This document shows positions 12,331 to 24,429 of a stretch of DNA of 64,000 nucleotides, piece after piece (positions within the stretch are counted from its first letter, which is position 1; each line of letters opens with the position of its first letter). Position numbers and translations under genes: made by a program. The notes below the pieces were generated by a model, which saw only the letters and a program-made list of their open reading frames with translations, did no database searches and had not been told where the DNA came from. Where the stretch lies: NCBI GenBank assembly GCA_026826555.1, contig JAKSZT010032888.1, forward strand, positions 703,389 to 767,388, written 5' to 3'. Source of the DNA: Tolypeutes matacus (taxonomy: Eukaryota > Chordata > Mammalia > Cingulata > Chlamyphoridae).

Positions 12331-13300
12331 ATGCTGTGTAATCTCATGGAGTTAATAACTTGATTATGGGTCATCAGAAAGTAGAATGAAGTTAGAGAAT
12401 GGAAAGTTGAGGGTTACCTTGTGTAGAATTGGTAAAAAGGATGTGTGTTAATCTTTGGAAAGGAATAGAAAAGATGAAAGCACAACTTAATGTTTATAAT
12501 TAGCAGGGCTTTTATATGGGTATACAAGTGGTTGAAAGGGAAAATCCAAGGTCATGTATATTACTAAAAGGAAAGCTAAAAAAATGTAACATGGGACTGT
12601 ATAATATAATAAAACCTCATGTGAAATATGAATATGGTAATATTGCACATATAAGACTGTTTTTCTTTGAAACTGAGTAAATGCATGTTAATGTTACAAA
12701 CTGTTAAATCAGCCAAAAAGCATTATGCTAAAAGAAAGAAACCAGACAGAAAGTACTACATATTATATGATTCCATTTATATAAACTGTAAATATAAATC
12801 AATTTTTAAAGAGGATAATAGATTAAAGGATCTCTGGGGTTGGGGAAAGATAGAGGGATTGAGAGTTGACTGCCAAGGGGAGTGGAGTTTTCTTTTTGGA
12901 GCAATGCTATTGTTCTAAAATTTTTTGTGGTGATGAATGCACAACATTGTGATTATACTAAAAGCCATTGATTATACACTTTGGATAGATTGTATGGTAT
13001 GTGAATATATCTCAATAAAACTGCTTTAAAAATAAATAAATGTGCAAGCATAACCAGAAATAGCAGCTATGTATAGCAAGGGAAACATAGAGAGATTGTG
13101 AAGTGAGGAATTTTGTTTGTTTGCTTGTCTGGTTTTTTTTTTATTATTATTATTATTACTATTATTTAAATAATGGAAATGAACTGGTAATGACAGAAAT
13201 GATGAATATACAACTATGTGGTTATACCAAATACCACTGATTGTACACTTTGGATGGATTGTATACTTTATTGATATGTATCAATAAAATTGATTTATTT
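12330..13300 (+). mobile_element. L1 3' UTR (short-UTR subfamily) with a repeated end
   Basis: This is the L1 3' region following ORF2. The terminal motif, 'atgaatgcacaacattgtgattatac...ttggatagattgtatgg...tcaataaaa', occurs near 12930-13025 and again at 13190-13300, so the terminus is present twice. This UTR type also ends the L1 at 18600-19220 and differs from the long-UTR family at 47312-50025. Confidence 0.65.
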
Positions 13301-13319
13301 AGAAAGAAGACACAATGAG

Positions 13320-13930
13320 TTAGATAGAGAGAGGATAGAAGGGAAATGAGATGTTGAGGTTGATGCCCAACTGGGTAGAGAGGAAAGAGGGAATACCTGA
13401 ATGAAGATAAGGTATTTGGTTTAGTTTAGTTTGAGTGGGAAGTCGTGTAGAGAAAATACTGAATTCAGTCTTGAAAATGCTGAATTTGAAATGCCTTTAA
13501 GTTGGCAAAGTCAAACAAGCAGTTGTGTAAATGGATCTATATATAGTTCAGCATCAGAAATAGATGGTCACTATCAGTACATGCTATTTAAAATTTTAGG
13601 AATTGATCATATTTCCCAGAAGTAGAATATTGAGTGAGAAGAGAAGAAGCTTAGGACCTAATCTTGAGAAGTTTATTATTTCATGATTTGTCAGAAGAAT
13701 ATAACCCATCAAAAGAAATGGAAGGAAAATTTGGAGATTGTGGTGTCCTGGGAGCCACTGGAAGGGAGTATTTCAGGAAAAGTGTCCAAGGCTGCTGAAA
13801 GATCACATAAAATGAGGCTAAAAATATCGGGGGGAAATTGTGGGAACATGGTGTCAGATTAGCAGATAAGGCTCAGGGCTTTCACAAAAACAATGGAGAA
13901 AGAGTCTAAAGCTACCAGACATGATTTGGG
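13320..13930. repeat. Ancient mammalian interspersed repeat
   Basis: Stretches such as 'ggtgtcctgggagccactgg' and 'aggctgctgaaagatcacataaaatgagg' match an old repeat that I recall as common to placental mammals (L2/MER class). It is non-coding. 13950-14420 contains nothing I can name, though it runs into L1 sequence and could be part of that element's 5' portion. Confidence 0.35.
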
Positions 13931-14423
13931 GGTCAGCAGATGAGGACAATGCTTCACAAGTCACAGGGCATTGAAAGAGAGATGAAGAAGCTGAAACCAC
14001 AAACTGTGAGTTACTAAACCTCCCAGCTGCCAGGTAGGGCTCCCCTCCCCCACCCCTGAGATGTTTAGTTGTGGAAAACCCTGTGGCGCATTGTAGCTGA
14101 CTGAGAAGGTAGCAGACATCTTCCTCCTACCAGCTGTTACAAGGGAAAAGGGAAGGAGAGTTGGGGGCTTTTCTTCAGTGAATTTGGCCAGCAGAGCCCA
14201 TTTTGAATCTCTGCTCTGGCAAGATGAAAACAAAGGAATACCAAGATACATACACCTCCGAGGAAAGGTGCACCAACAAGCACAATCTGCTGGTAGGTCT
14301 GGAAGTTAAATGGACAGAAAATGCTTTTAGAGCTCCCTTTACCCTACCCCTGGGAAAAAGCCTGCACCCCTTTAAGAGTCTCTGGCAGACCATAGTATGA
14401 TATGACAACTGGAAAACAAAGGT

Positions 14424-15005
14424 CAAAATGGATGAAATAAGTAATGCCTTTACAGTTATAACATTGAATGTTAATGGCTTGAACTATCCAATCAAAAGAC
14501 ATAGTCTGAGAGAGTGGATTTAAAAATATGACCCAGCTATATGTTATCTATAAGGGATTCACTTCAGATGTAAGGACACAACCAGGCTAAAAATGAAAGG
14601 TTGGAAAAAGATATTCCATGCAAATATTAACCAAAAAAGAGCTGAAGTAGCAATACTAATATCAGACAAAATAGATTTTAAATGCAAAACTGTTATAAGG
14701 GATGAAAAAGGTCATTATATATTAATAAAAGGTGCAATTCAACAAGAAGAAATAACTATTCTAAATATTTATGCACCTAACCTCAATGCCCCAAGATACA
14801 GGAGGCATACACTGGCAAAGCTGAAGGGAGAAATAGATGTCTCTACAATTATAATTGGAGACTTCAATACACCCGTCTCAGTAATGGATCAAATATTTGG
14901 AGAGAGGATAAATAAAGAAACAGAAAACTTGAATAATATGATAAATTAACTAGACCTAACAGACATTTATAGAGCATTGCATCCTAAAACTACAGCATAT
15001 AAATA
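14424..15005 (+). mobile_element. L1 ORF2 endonuclease fragment joined to a 3' UTR
   Basis: Starting near the ATG at 14430, the frame reads an L1 ORF2 N-terminus: TVITLNVNGLNYPIKRHSL, then after stops KMKGWKKIFHANINQKRAEV and ILISDKIDFKCKTVI, with NIYAPNLNAPR and IIIGDFNTPVSVMD further on (GDFN is the endonuclease core motif). The QETH-type catalytic stretch is degraded to GIHF next to stops. At about 15005 the sequence passes straight into L1 3' UTR, so over 3 kb of ORF2 is deleted. Confidence 0.85.
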
Positions 15006-16180
15006 CATTACCTTAATCCAGCATGGGACATGACTCCCGGGGATGAGACTCCCTTGCACTGAGGGATTACTACCAAGCACCAACAAGCAATGCAACTGGA
15101 AAAAGACCTTAACCAAAAGGGGGAAAAGGTAAAGACATATGAGTTCATATGGCTAAGAGACTTCAAAGTGAATCAGGAGACCATTCTAGGTGTTACGCTT
15201 ATGCATGTCTCAGCAGGATCTCATTGACTGCCAAAGTAGATACTACCCAAGATAGTGGGGCTCCTGAGGGCTCTGGAGACATCCAGAAACTGTAGTCTGG
15301 GCAGATGGTGCAGGAGTTTGGTGCCTTGCCAATGAGCCCTACTTTTGAATTTATGCTCCCCAGTGTGATAGAGTTGGGCTCAGTTTTGGATTTCCTACAC
15401 ATGGCTCTTCTGTCCTTCTATTTGAGCCTATAATTAGTACTAGAGTTGGTAGGTGTACATACAAGAGACTTAAATCTTTGGGCTGTCCATGTGCCCACTG
15501 GGCCCTGAATCTCAACAGAGTTGCAGCACCTCCTCTCCAGTTCATTTGTCTCACCCAGGACAACTAACAAGGAGGTAATGATGGACAACTGCCATACCAA
15601 GGAACTGAGAGAGTCTACAATTGCAAGCAAGAGAGTACAATCCATTGGCCCTAATGGATCTCAGCCCTCTCTCAGTTAGAGGTGGAGTGTACATCTCCAT
15701 CCCAGAATCCTCAGGATTGGGGAATGAACTATGGACTAAAGTTGACTTACTTGTATTCTACTATAGACTTATTGTGATTCTAGCAATGGAAAAATTATTT
15801 CACTGATGTGGAAGCAGTGGCCCCTGTAGGTTCTGAGGTCAGGAAGAGGGAAAATTTGGTGTAATGATGGGACATTTTTGGGACTTGGGAATTGTCCTGA
15901 ATGACATTGCAATGACAGATGCAGGCCATTATATCTTGCCATAACCTACAGAATTAGGTGGTACAGAGTGTAAACTACAATGTAAACTTTAATCCATGCT
16001 TAATGGCAATGCTCCAAAACATGTTCATCAATTGCAATGAATGTACCTCACTAATGAAGGATGTTGTTAATATGGGAAAATGTGGGAGGTGTGGGGAGCA
16101 GGGCATATGGGAATCCCTGGTATTTTTTATATGAAATATGTATAATCTAAGTATCTTTAAAAAATAAATAAAATATTGAA
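15006..16180 (+). mobile_element. L1 long-type 3' UTR, distal part
   Basis: Co-linear with 25580-26760 and 48730-49900: 'cagcatgggacatgactcccggggatgag', 'caagcaccaacaagcaatg', 'caaaaggggg', 'gaccattctaggtgttacgctta', and the final 'gtataatctaagtatctttaaaaaataaataaa'. It ends in an A-rich tail near 16180. Confidence 0.85.
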
Positions 16181-16439
16181 AAAATAAAGCCCAGACTTCT
16201 TCTGACACCAATGCTGCTGCTACAGATTAAGGAGATCCCATGCTCAGCATCAAGAGAAAAAAGGAGATCACTCTCCTGGCACTGGCTGAATTGGATCCAG
16301 GGAGATTTTTTTCTTCCTGTGGTTTCCTGGACAGTGAGAATGATGTATTCAAAGGTACATGGAAAATAACTCCTCTGCAAAGTTTTTAACAAATGAGAGA
16401 GAAAAATTGTGCTGAAGCTAGGATGTAATTTGTTCATCC

Positions 16440-16705
16440 CTACACATTTTTATTTTTCTTTTTAGCTTTTTGACTGTATAATTAATCCACTTATTTTGTT
16501 TTTCACTTTTATTACCTTAGGCATTTACTTCTCTGATTATTGCTCTGAATATAGCTTTTGCCATATCGCATAGATAGTAATATCTATTGTTTTCATTATC
16601 ATGTTTTGTAGAAACTGCAGTCTTTATATTACCTTTTTAGATTGTTGAGGTATAATTTATGATAAATTTTCATAAATGTTACACGTATATTAAAATAAAC
16701 ACACA
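16440..16705 (-). mobile_element. L1 fragment, antisense
   Basis: The text 'taggcatttacttctctgattattgctctgaatatagcttttgccatatcgcatag' reads like the reverse complement of the mid-ORF2 region of L1 (just upstream of the reverse transcriptase). Boundaries are approximate. Confidence 0.5.
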
Positions 16706-16719
16706 AAAAACCATAACCC

Positions 16720-18600
16720 TACATCTAGCATTGTACTCAATGGTGAAAGATTGAAAGCTTTCCCACTGAGATCAGGAACAAGACAAGAGTGCCCACTGTT
16801 ACCATTATTTCAATATTGTGCTAAAAGTTCTAGCTAGAGAAATTAGGCTAGACAATGAAATAAAAGGTAACCATATAGGAAAGGAAGAAGTAAAACTTTG
16901 ACTTTTCACTGAAGACATGATCCTATATCTAGAAAATCCTGACAAATCCAAAACAAAGCTACTAAAATTATTAGATAAAATCAGCAAAGTGGTGGGATAC
17001 AAGATCAATATGAAAAATTCCATTGCAGTTATTTACACTGCTGATCAGGAAAACAGAAAAAAAATCCATTCATAATAGCAACTAAAACAATCATATATTT
17101 AGGAGTAAACTTAACCAAATACTTATATTCTGAAAACTACAAAACATTGCTAAAAGTAACTGAAGAAGACTTAAATAAATGGAAGAACATCCATGTTCAT
17201 GGATTGGAAGTCTAAATATTGTTAAGATGTCAATTTTACCAAAACTGATTTACAAATTCAATGCAATCCCAATAAAGATCCCAACAGACTTTTTTGCAGA
17301 AATCAAAAAACCAATAATCAAATTTATTTGGAAGGTTGAGGACCCCAAATAGCAAAAAAAAAAAAAAAAAAAAAAATCTTAAAAAATGAAGAATGAAGTT
17401 GGAGGACTCTCACTTTCTGACTTTAAAGTATATTACTTAGCTACAATGGTAAAAACATCATGGTACTGGCATAAATTCAGATGGATTTGATCAATGGAAC
17501 CAAATCGAGAACTCGGAAATTGACCCTCACATCTACAGTCAAGTGATTTTTGACAATGCTGTTAAGCCCACCCAGCTTAACAGTCTATTGAACAAATGGT
17601 ACTGGGAGAACTGGATAGCCATATCCAAAAGAAATAAAGAGGACCCCTATTTCATACCTTATGCAAAAATTAACTCAAAATGAATTAAAGACTTAAATAT
17701 TAAAACAACAACCATAAAACTCCTAGAAGAAAATGTAGGAAAACATCTTCAAGATTTTGTGGTAGGCTGTAGTTTCTTAAACCTTATGCCCAAAGAAAAA
17801 AGGAACAAAAGAAAAAATAGAAAAATGGGACCTCCTCAAAATTCCACACTTTTGCACCTTAAAGGACTTTGTCAAAAGGATGAAAAGGTAATCAACTCAA
17901 TGGGAGAAAAAATATGGCTGTCACATATCTGATAACAGTTTAATATCCATGATATATAAGGAGATCTTACAACTCAACAATAAAAAGACTAAGTGTCTGA
18001 TTTAAAATGGGCAGAAGACTTGAAAAGACCAATGCCCAAAGAAGAAATACAAATGGTGAAGAAAAACATGAAAAAATGTTCAACATCACTAGTGATTAGA
18101 GAAATGCTAATCAAAAACTACAATAAGATATCATTTCACAACTATTATTGAAAAGTGGGGAAACTATAAATTTTGGAAAGAATGTGGAGAGATAGGAACA
18201 CTTATTCACTGTTGGTGTGAATGTTGAGTGGTGCAGCCACTGTGGACATCTGTTTGGCAGTTCCTAACGAAGTTGAATATAGACTTGCCATGGGACCCGG
18301 CAATACCATTGCTAGGTATATACCCAGAAGAACTGAGAGCAGTGACATGAATAGACATCTGCACACCATTGTTAATAGCAGCATTATTCACAATAGCCAA
18401 AAGTTGGGAACAACCCAGGTGTTCATCATCTGTTGAATGGATAAACAAATTGTGGATTATATACACGATGGAATATTATGGAGCAATAAGAAATGAAATA
18501 GTGAAACATATGACAACATGGATGAACCTAGAGGACATTATGTTGAGTAAAGCAAACCAGACACAAAAGAATAAATACTGTATGATTTCCCTATTATGAA
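16720..18600 (+). mobile_element. L1 ORF2 reverse transcriptase to C-terminus, decayed
   Basis: It starts within the reverse transcriptase ('ctttcccactgagatcaggaacaagacaagagtgccc') and runs through to the ORF2 end ('catctgttgaatggataaacaaattgtgg...acgatggaatattatgg'). Stops and frameshifts are frequent. An A-tract interrupts it at 17356-17376. The 3' UTR follows. Confidence 0.88.
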
Positions 18601-19225
18601 CTAAATATATTATGTGAAATATCAATATATTATGTGAAATATGAATATTGGTAGAATTGCATATATAAGACCAGTTTTCCTGGAAGCTAAATAAATGTTA
18701 ATGCTACACAATATTAATATCAGACAAAAAAAAAAAAACATTATACTAAGTGAAGGAGACCAGATACAGAGTGCTAAATACTGTATGATTCCATTTATAG
18801 ATAATGTAAATATAAATCAATTCATGAAGATGAAAGATTAGGTGTTATGTAGGTCTGAGGAAGGAATGCTAAGGAGTTTGTAGTCTTTCTTTTTGGAGTA
18901 ATGAAATTGTTCTAGAATTTTTAAGATTATGAATGTACAACATTGTTATTATACTAAAGGCCATTGATTATACATTTTGCATAGAATAGCCAGGAACAAC
19001 AGCTATGTACAGTGGGGGAAGCATAGAGAGTTTGAGAGGTGAGGAATTATCTTGTTTGTTTCTTTGTCTATTTCTTTTGTTTATTATTGTTGAAATCATG
19101 AAAATGCTCTGGTAATGATTGGGGTGATGAATGCACAACTGTGATTATAGCAAAATGATTTTACACATTGGATGAATTATATGCTTTATTAATATGTATC
19201 AATAAAATTGATATTTAAAAAGTAT
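18601..19225 (+). mobile_element. L1 3' UTR (short-UTR subfamily)
   Basis: Similar to 12590-13300. Ends with 'tgaatgcacaactgtgattatagc' and 'attaatatgtatcaataaaattg', then a short A-rich tail. Confidence 0.7.
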
Positions 19226-19395
19226 CATTGATTTTACAAAAGGAGGACTATTTTGTTGAAATAATGGAAGCTAACACCAGATTTTAAAGTTGAGTGAAGA
19301 AATATGAAAGAATGTACCATTACCTGTGATATAAAATGATTTTAGGTTGAGCACACTGAGATTTATTTTACCTTTCCCTTTGCTGTTCTTGTTTC

Positions 19396-19484
19396 TTTAT
19401 GTTATATTCACTCCTCCTTGCTTTCTTGAGTCTGTTTTCTCTATGTTATATTCACTTCTCCTTGCTTTCTTGAGTCTGTCTTTT
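19396..19484 (+). repeat. Two-copy 44-bp tandem repeat
   Basis: The block 'tatgttatattcactcctcc...ttgagtctgt' is present twice back to back with a 44-bp period and only a few mismatches. Confidence 0.85.
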
Positions 19485-19619
19485 TGTTAAGATCTAGCTT
19501 AGTAGGACACCTCCAGAAAGCCTTTCATGCCTCCTACAGAGTGTGGACCTTGTTTTGCCACTGAGTTCATTCCTAATATTAAGCACATCATAAGTACTTA
19601 ATTATACTTATGTTAATAA

Positions 19620-19865
19620 TATTCAAAGTATGGGCTTTGGAATCAGGCAGATTTAAATTTGAATGCCTGTTCAATTGCTTATAATGGTGGGGTTTTGCAA
19701 AGTAACACTTGTATCTCATGTTTTCTTCAGTAAAATGAAAGCAATAATTGAAAATTGTATAATAATTTACGCCATGGAGTTTTGTGAGGATTAAATTAAT
19801 AATGCATGAAGAACACTTAGTAAAGCACTTGGCATAGCAAACACTCAATAAATGTTAGCCATTAT
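19620..19865 (+). repeat. MIR SINE
   Basis: A nearly full-length MIR in sense orientation: 'tatgggctttggaatcaggcagattta', 'tcttcagtaaaatgaaagcaataat', 'ttgtgaggattaaattaataatgcatgaagaac', 'agcacttggcatagcaaacactcaataaatgttagcca'. Confidence 0.85.
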
Positions 19866-20009
19866 ATGCAATGCTTTGGAATTATTTCTATGAACATGTT
19901 TCAAGTGCCTTAAAGCTCTTCACCTTCCCTCCCTCTAATCGCCAAAGTAGTTGCAATACATGCATATTATAAAATCAGTATAGAATAATATTGACTTTCT
20001 TTTTCCTAG

Positions 20010-20149
20010 GTATACTTACATCCAGATCTGGAAGGAGCAAAGAAGGTTTGCCCTGACAACACTAAGGAACTTTGGCTTAGGAAAGAAGAGCTTAGAGGAA
20101 TGTATTCAAGAGGAGGCCTGCCACCTCACAGAGGCAATAGAAGAGAATG
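20010..20149 (+). pseudogene. CYP2J: CYP2J pseudogene exon 3 (frameshifted)
   Basis: Acceptor ttttcctag. The exon is 140 nt against the canonical 150, matching a 7-nt loss near its start (just before [19 protein letters not shown]) and a 3-nt loss near its end (EAIEENG instead of the eight-residue family sequence). The WKEQR helix-C motif, whose Trp and Arg contact the heme propionates, is still encoded. Entered from exon 2, the reading frame hits TGA at 20054-20056. The next bases are gcaagt, so the intron begins GC rather than GT. The following intron is only 380 bp. Confidence 0.92.
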
Positions 20150-20529
20150 GCAAGTGTTTCATAGGGGCAGGAGATTGTGGCTCGTTTATTGACTGAACCA
20201 TACTCATTAGTGTCTGCTCCTTGCATAACACTATGCTAGGCACTAGGAGATAATAGTGAACTACTAATTGTCCTTGCTTTCAGGGACCCTAGAATAAATC
20301 ACAAAACAGGCATTTAAAATATTTCTAAATAAAACCCTAGTCATCAATTTGACTTTGCAGGCATTGACTGAGTACTTGCTGGGTGTCAGCCCCTGTGCAG
20401 GGTGCTGTGACCAGAGCCTCACAGGTGGTTCCATACTCAGTATGTCATGTGTCATTTTGAGTGGACTCTCCATAGAAAGCAAAAACAAACCCTTCTGAAT
20501 GAGTCATCTCTTCCTTCCTCTACCTCCAG

Positions 20530-20690
20530 GGCAGCCTTTTGATCCTCGCTTCAAGATCAATAATGCAGTTTGCAATACCATTTTCTCTGTCATCTTTGGG
20601 GAACATTTTGACTACCAGGATGGTCAATTTCAGAATCTGCTGAAGTGGCTAGATGAGGTCACATGTATGGAAGCTTCAATGAAGAGTCAT
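20530..20690 (+). pseudogene. CYP2J: CYP2J pseudogene exon 4 (open)
   Basis: Acceptor ctacctccag, donor gtaagg, exactly 161 nt as in other CYP2 genes. The frame is open: GQPFDPRFKINNAVCNTIFS, VIFGEHFDYQDGQFQNLLKW, LDEVTCMEASMKSH. This covers the helix D-F region. The FDPRFKINNAV stretch is strongly CYP2J-like. No lesion is visible. Confidence 0.95.
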
Positions 20691-21059
20691 GTAAGGCAGT
20701 TCTCCTTCCTTATATATTGGTTAAGGATAGTGGGGCTGGTGTCAGAAACAGATGAGTTCTTCTTTCCCCCTACCCCCACAGCTAAAATATATCTTTTAAT
20801 TGACTTCAACAAAATTAATTTGAAATCAATCTGTTTGCTTTCACATTTTTAATATTATGAAATATTTACTATGTGAAAATAACATTTTTAACATTCATGC
20901 AAAGTACAAAATTTCATATGACATAACTTATGCACACATGTTGTTCTTAAAAGGAACAATATTGGCATTGCTTTTGAGTGCCTTCCTAATCCTATCCATT
21001 TCCCTACTCCGCAAGAGATTGTCTTTTGCATCTGGCTTTTCAAGAGATCCTTTTGAGAC

Positions 21060-21300
21060 CCATTTCTGTTGATTACTCTTGCTTTAATGCTGAGTAGCAT
21101 TCCATTTTATGAATAGTCATGTTTGTTAATCTATTTTCTAATGATGGGCACTTGGTATGTTTCCATTTTGGGCATTTTCTGAATAAATCTGTAAAAGTAT
21201 TTTTGTGGCTATATCACTCATTTCTCTTGAGTATATATGGAAGTAAAAGATGCTAAAATGTTTTCAAAGTGCTTACACTACCCCAGCAAAATTTGATGTT
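21060..21300 (-). mobile_element. L1 ORF2 3'-end fragment, antisense
   Basis: Reads like the antisense of the L1 ORF2 terminus: 'tgctgagtagcattccattttatgaatag', 'taatgatgggcacttggtatgtttcc', 'cttgagtatatatggaagtaaaag'. Confidence 0.55.
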
Positions 21301-21659
21301 ATCAGTCTTTTAAATATAATAGAGTGAAGCCCTTTGGGATCCAAACTTCACCCCTTTCCTTGATGGGCCCTCAACTCAAAATTTTATGCTTTATGCCTGT
21401 GTGTTTACCAAAACTTATGCTAAGCTTCTTGGCCCCTCAGCCACATTTCTGGATTTAGGAGACACTTTTAGTGTCACCCCCAATGTTGAATTAACCTCTC
21501 GGGGTTTTGTTCTTTCCATAGACCATATTCTTGAATTCCTCACTACCTGGTAACTATGTGTGTATTTGTGTACAGAAATGTGTGTTTTTTTAATATTATC
21601 TTACTGTTCTCAGTAGAAGTGTTAGCCTTGATTTATATACCTCGTCATCCATTGCAAAA

Positions 21660-22800
21660 CTTTAAAAAATTGCCTCACTTTAAAAATCACTTTATTTTTG
21701 AAAATTACAGAAAAAAGATAGAAGTAGAGAGAATACAATAATGAATCCTATGTACCCATCAATCAGCTCCAACAATTATCAGCACATGGATGATTTCATT
21801 TAATCTGTACACACACTCAACTATTGCCCCCTGCCCCTGGATTATTTTAGGGCAAATTATAGGCCTCAATTTTTTCATCCATTAATATTATAGTATATGT
21901 TTCTTACAAGATCCATTTTAAGAAAAACATAATGTTCCTGAACCTGAAAAAATGTTGATAATGATATCTTTGTCTTCAAATACTCAGCCAGTATTCAGGT
22001 TTCCCAAAGTGTCTAAGTATTTTATGGGTTTTATGTTTTTTTCTTTGAGTCATCATCTGAACTAGGCCTATTTGGTTGAATTTGGTTGCTATGTCTCTCA
22101 AGTCTCCATTAATCTAGGGCTTCCTGCCCATCACATTTTTGTTTCCTTTAAAATTTATATGTTGACAAAATTCTGTTATTTGTTGTGTAAAATATTCCCC
22201 ATTCATGATTTTGCTGACTGAATTCCTTTGGCATTTAACACATTCTTCTAAACTTGTGTTTTATATACATTGGTAATTAAATCTAGAATATTGATCATAA
22301 TCAGTTTTGATTTTTTTTTGAAGGCTACTTTTTAGGAAGGACAAATGTCTGATTGTCTTTTTTTTGTTATATTAGGATTGATCAGTGAATTCATAGGTTA
22401 TCTGGCTGGTCCACCAATTATAACATCCCCCACCAGCTTTCATACTCAAAGGTTTTAGAAATTATTGATTCTCATTGCCTAGATCCATTATTTCTTTGGA
22501 TGATTCAAATTGGTGATGTTCTAATTCTTTCATTCGCACTTTGCAACTGGCTTTGATTATTGAACATGTATTCATCAAATTTGATAAACTTTCATTAATA
22601 TTGTAATTTGTTTGTGGCTACTTCATAGACGGTTTTATCATTTACAAATAATAAAAGCTTTTGTCTTCCTTTCCAATCATCATACCATTAATTTATTTTT
22701 CCTGCTTCATTGTGCTGGCTATAGTCTCCAGTGTATTTGTGAAAAAAAAATTGCTAGTATGAAGGTGGATTTCTTTATTTCTCTTTTAGTTTGTCAAATT
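21660..22800 (-). repeat. Old LINE 3' UTR-like sequence, antisense
   Basis: Contains 'atgaatcctatgtacccatcaatcagctcc', 'cagtattcaggtttccc', 'tttggttgctatgtctctcaagtctcc' and 'tgctgactgaattcctttggc', similar to the antisense 3' UTR of older L1 families. No coding content. Confidence 0.4.
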
Positions 22801-22814
22801 TTGCTTTATATTGA

Positions 22815-23220
22815 GAAGGAAGTAAAACAGTACCAGGAAATTCCCAGAAGAAAAATCCTCCAACAATTGCGGTTGAGAAAAACCCAGGTGCCCATCCGGG
22901 TCTGTTAAAAATCAGCATGTCATGTTCCAAAAATCAGCCACTCCCCCTCCCTGCTGGAATGCTAGCAGCATACATCAGCTTCTGGAAGTGTGCCTGCTTG
23001 CTTTGCTCATAACTTTATATAGAAATGTATATGTTTAACCCAATCCTGCCTTTTGGCGCGCACAGGAAGGAGAGGCACGCGCGGGAAAGGAATCTATAAA
23101 AACTGCAGTCTCCTGATGTTAGGCGCTACTCTCACTAGGGAATGCACCCCAGCCGGAAATAAAGTTTCCATTAAATTTTCTCCTGGGAGTCGTTATTTGC
23201 ATGAAGTGTTCGGCTTCAGT
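22815..23220 (+). mobile_element. Solo endogenous-retrovirus-type LTR
   Basis: A GC- and CpG-richer island in AT-rich surroundings carries LTR signals in the correct order. These are an NF-kB-like 'ggaaattccc' (about 22838), a TATA box 'tctataaaaac' (about 23092), a probable R region with 'ctcactagggaatgcacccc', a polyadenylation signal 'gaaataaag' (about 23156), and an end at 'ggcttca'. The boundaries (TG at 22815, CA at 23218) are my best guess from TG/CA ends and a weak 'tatat' flank match. An alternative start is the tgttaaaaatc at 22903. No internal viral genes are present. Confidence 0.6.
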
Positions 23221-23224
23221 ATAT

Positions 23225-23690
23225 TTTCTAAGACTTTAGTAGATAGATACAAATTTAAAATTGTTACATCTTTCTAGTGAATTGAAACTTTATAAGTCAT
23301 GTTCTTTATGTTCATTAATATTTTTTCTATAAAGCTTGCTTTGTCTGATTTTAATATAACTGATCACCTTTCCTTTCATTAGCATTTGGTTAATCCTATT
23401 CCATCATTTTTCAGTTTTTTATTCCTTTATGCTTTAGATATTTCTTTTTTAAACAGCATAAAGCTGGATGTAAAGTTTTTTATCCAATCTAAAAATCTTT
23501 GCCATTTTATTGGAGCATTTAATTCCTTTTCATTTATCATAATTATTGAAAAATTAGAACTTAATTCTAGTCATTTTGTGCTTTCTGTTCATAACCTGTT
23601 TTTCTCCTTTGTTGACTACATATTTACCAATTTTGGTTTTCATCATTCCTTCTTGTGTTCTGGACTCTCCTCCTGAATTTCCTTTAGTAG
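23225..23690 (-). mobile_element. L1 ORF2 endonuclease fragment, antisense
   Basis: Reverse-complement L1 signature: 'cttgctttgtctgattttaatataactgatc', 'aacagcataaagctggatgtaaag', 'ttatccaatctaaaaatctttgccattttattggagcatttaat'. Confidence 0.6.
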
Positions 23691-24429
23691 GTATTAGTTG
23701 CCGGCAAATTCTTTTGTTTTCAGTTACTTGAAAATATTATTATTTTGCCCTCACTTAAATAAATGTATCTTGATGTTGACTATTTTATTTTTCTTTGCAC
23801 ATGGAAAAATGTTATTCCTCTGCTTTTTGGCTTCCTTCGATGCCATGGAGAGTCAGTTGAAGAATATACTTCTTCCTTTCTCTGGCTTCATTTTAGATCT
23901 CACTGCCATTAGTTTCCCTATGAGGTACCTGGAAGTGGATTTTTATTTATATTTACTGCTGAAAAGTATCTTTTCTTGGAGCTTTCTAGATACATCACAT
24001 GAAAATTGGTGAAGCATTTACCCTGATTCTTGACACATAAAAAGGCTATAATGAATGCTGGCTGTTATTATTTTCAGAGTTATTTTTAATTCCTTGTTTT
24101 CATTTATAGTCATGGTAGGTCTCTATTCGGTAAATTCATGTTTTTCTTCCTATTAGTACAGAGTTTAGTAAATCAGAGATCAATGGATACTCAGTTGACT
24201 TCTTTTTTCCAGAAGTGAAATTAATATTAATAGTCTATTAGCATATCAACATTTAATCAATTTGAAACATTTGTCAACTGAAAAATAACAAGTGAAGATG
24301 CAAGGCAAAAAAGGCATTTATTTGGGTCTTAGAATAGCATTCAGGGAGACCAGATTCAGATAGCAATTCAAATTGCATCTTGTCTTAGCATTTCCAGGTA
24401 AGTTTTAAAAATTATTTTTTATTTTTTAA

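Larger units (their letters stand above)
9850..20009 (+). other. Intron 2 of the CYP2J pseudogene
   Basis: A 10.2-kb intron with GT donor and AG acceptor (ttttcctag). It is filled mainly by L1 fragments (11180-13300, 14420-16180, 16440-19230), an old repeat (10480-11140 and 13320-13930), a 44-bp tandem pair and a MIR. 9850-10480 has no recognised feature. Confidence 0.8.

Noticed and set aside
20499..20852. A 117-codon continuous frame starting MSHLFLPLPPGQPFDPRF
   Set aside because: Only 20530-20690 is exon; the ends of the frame are read into the introns on both sides.
22612..22908. A 98-codon frame ending in the solo LTR
   Set aside because: It crosses from old LINE sequence into the LTR, so it is fortuitous.
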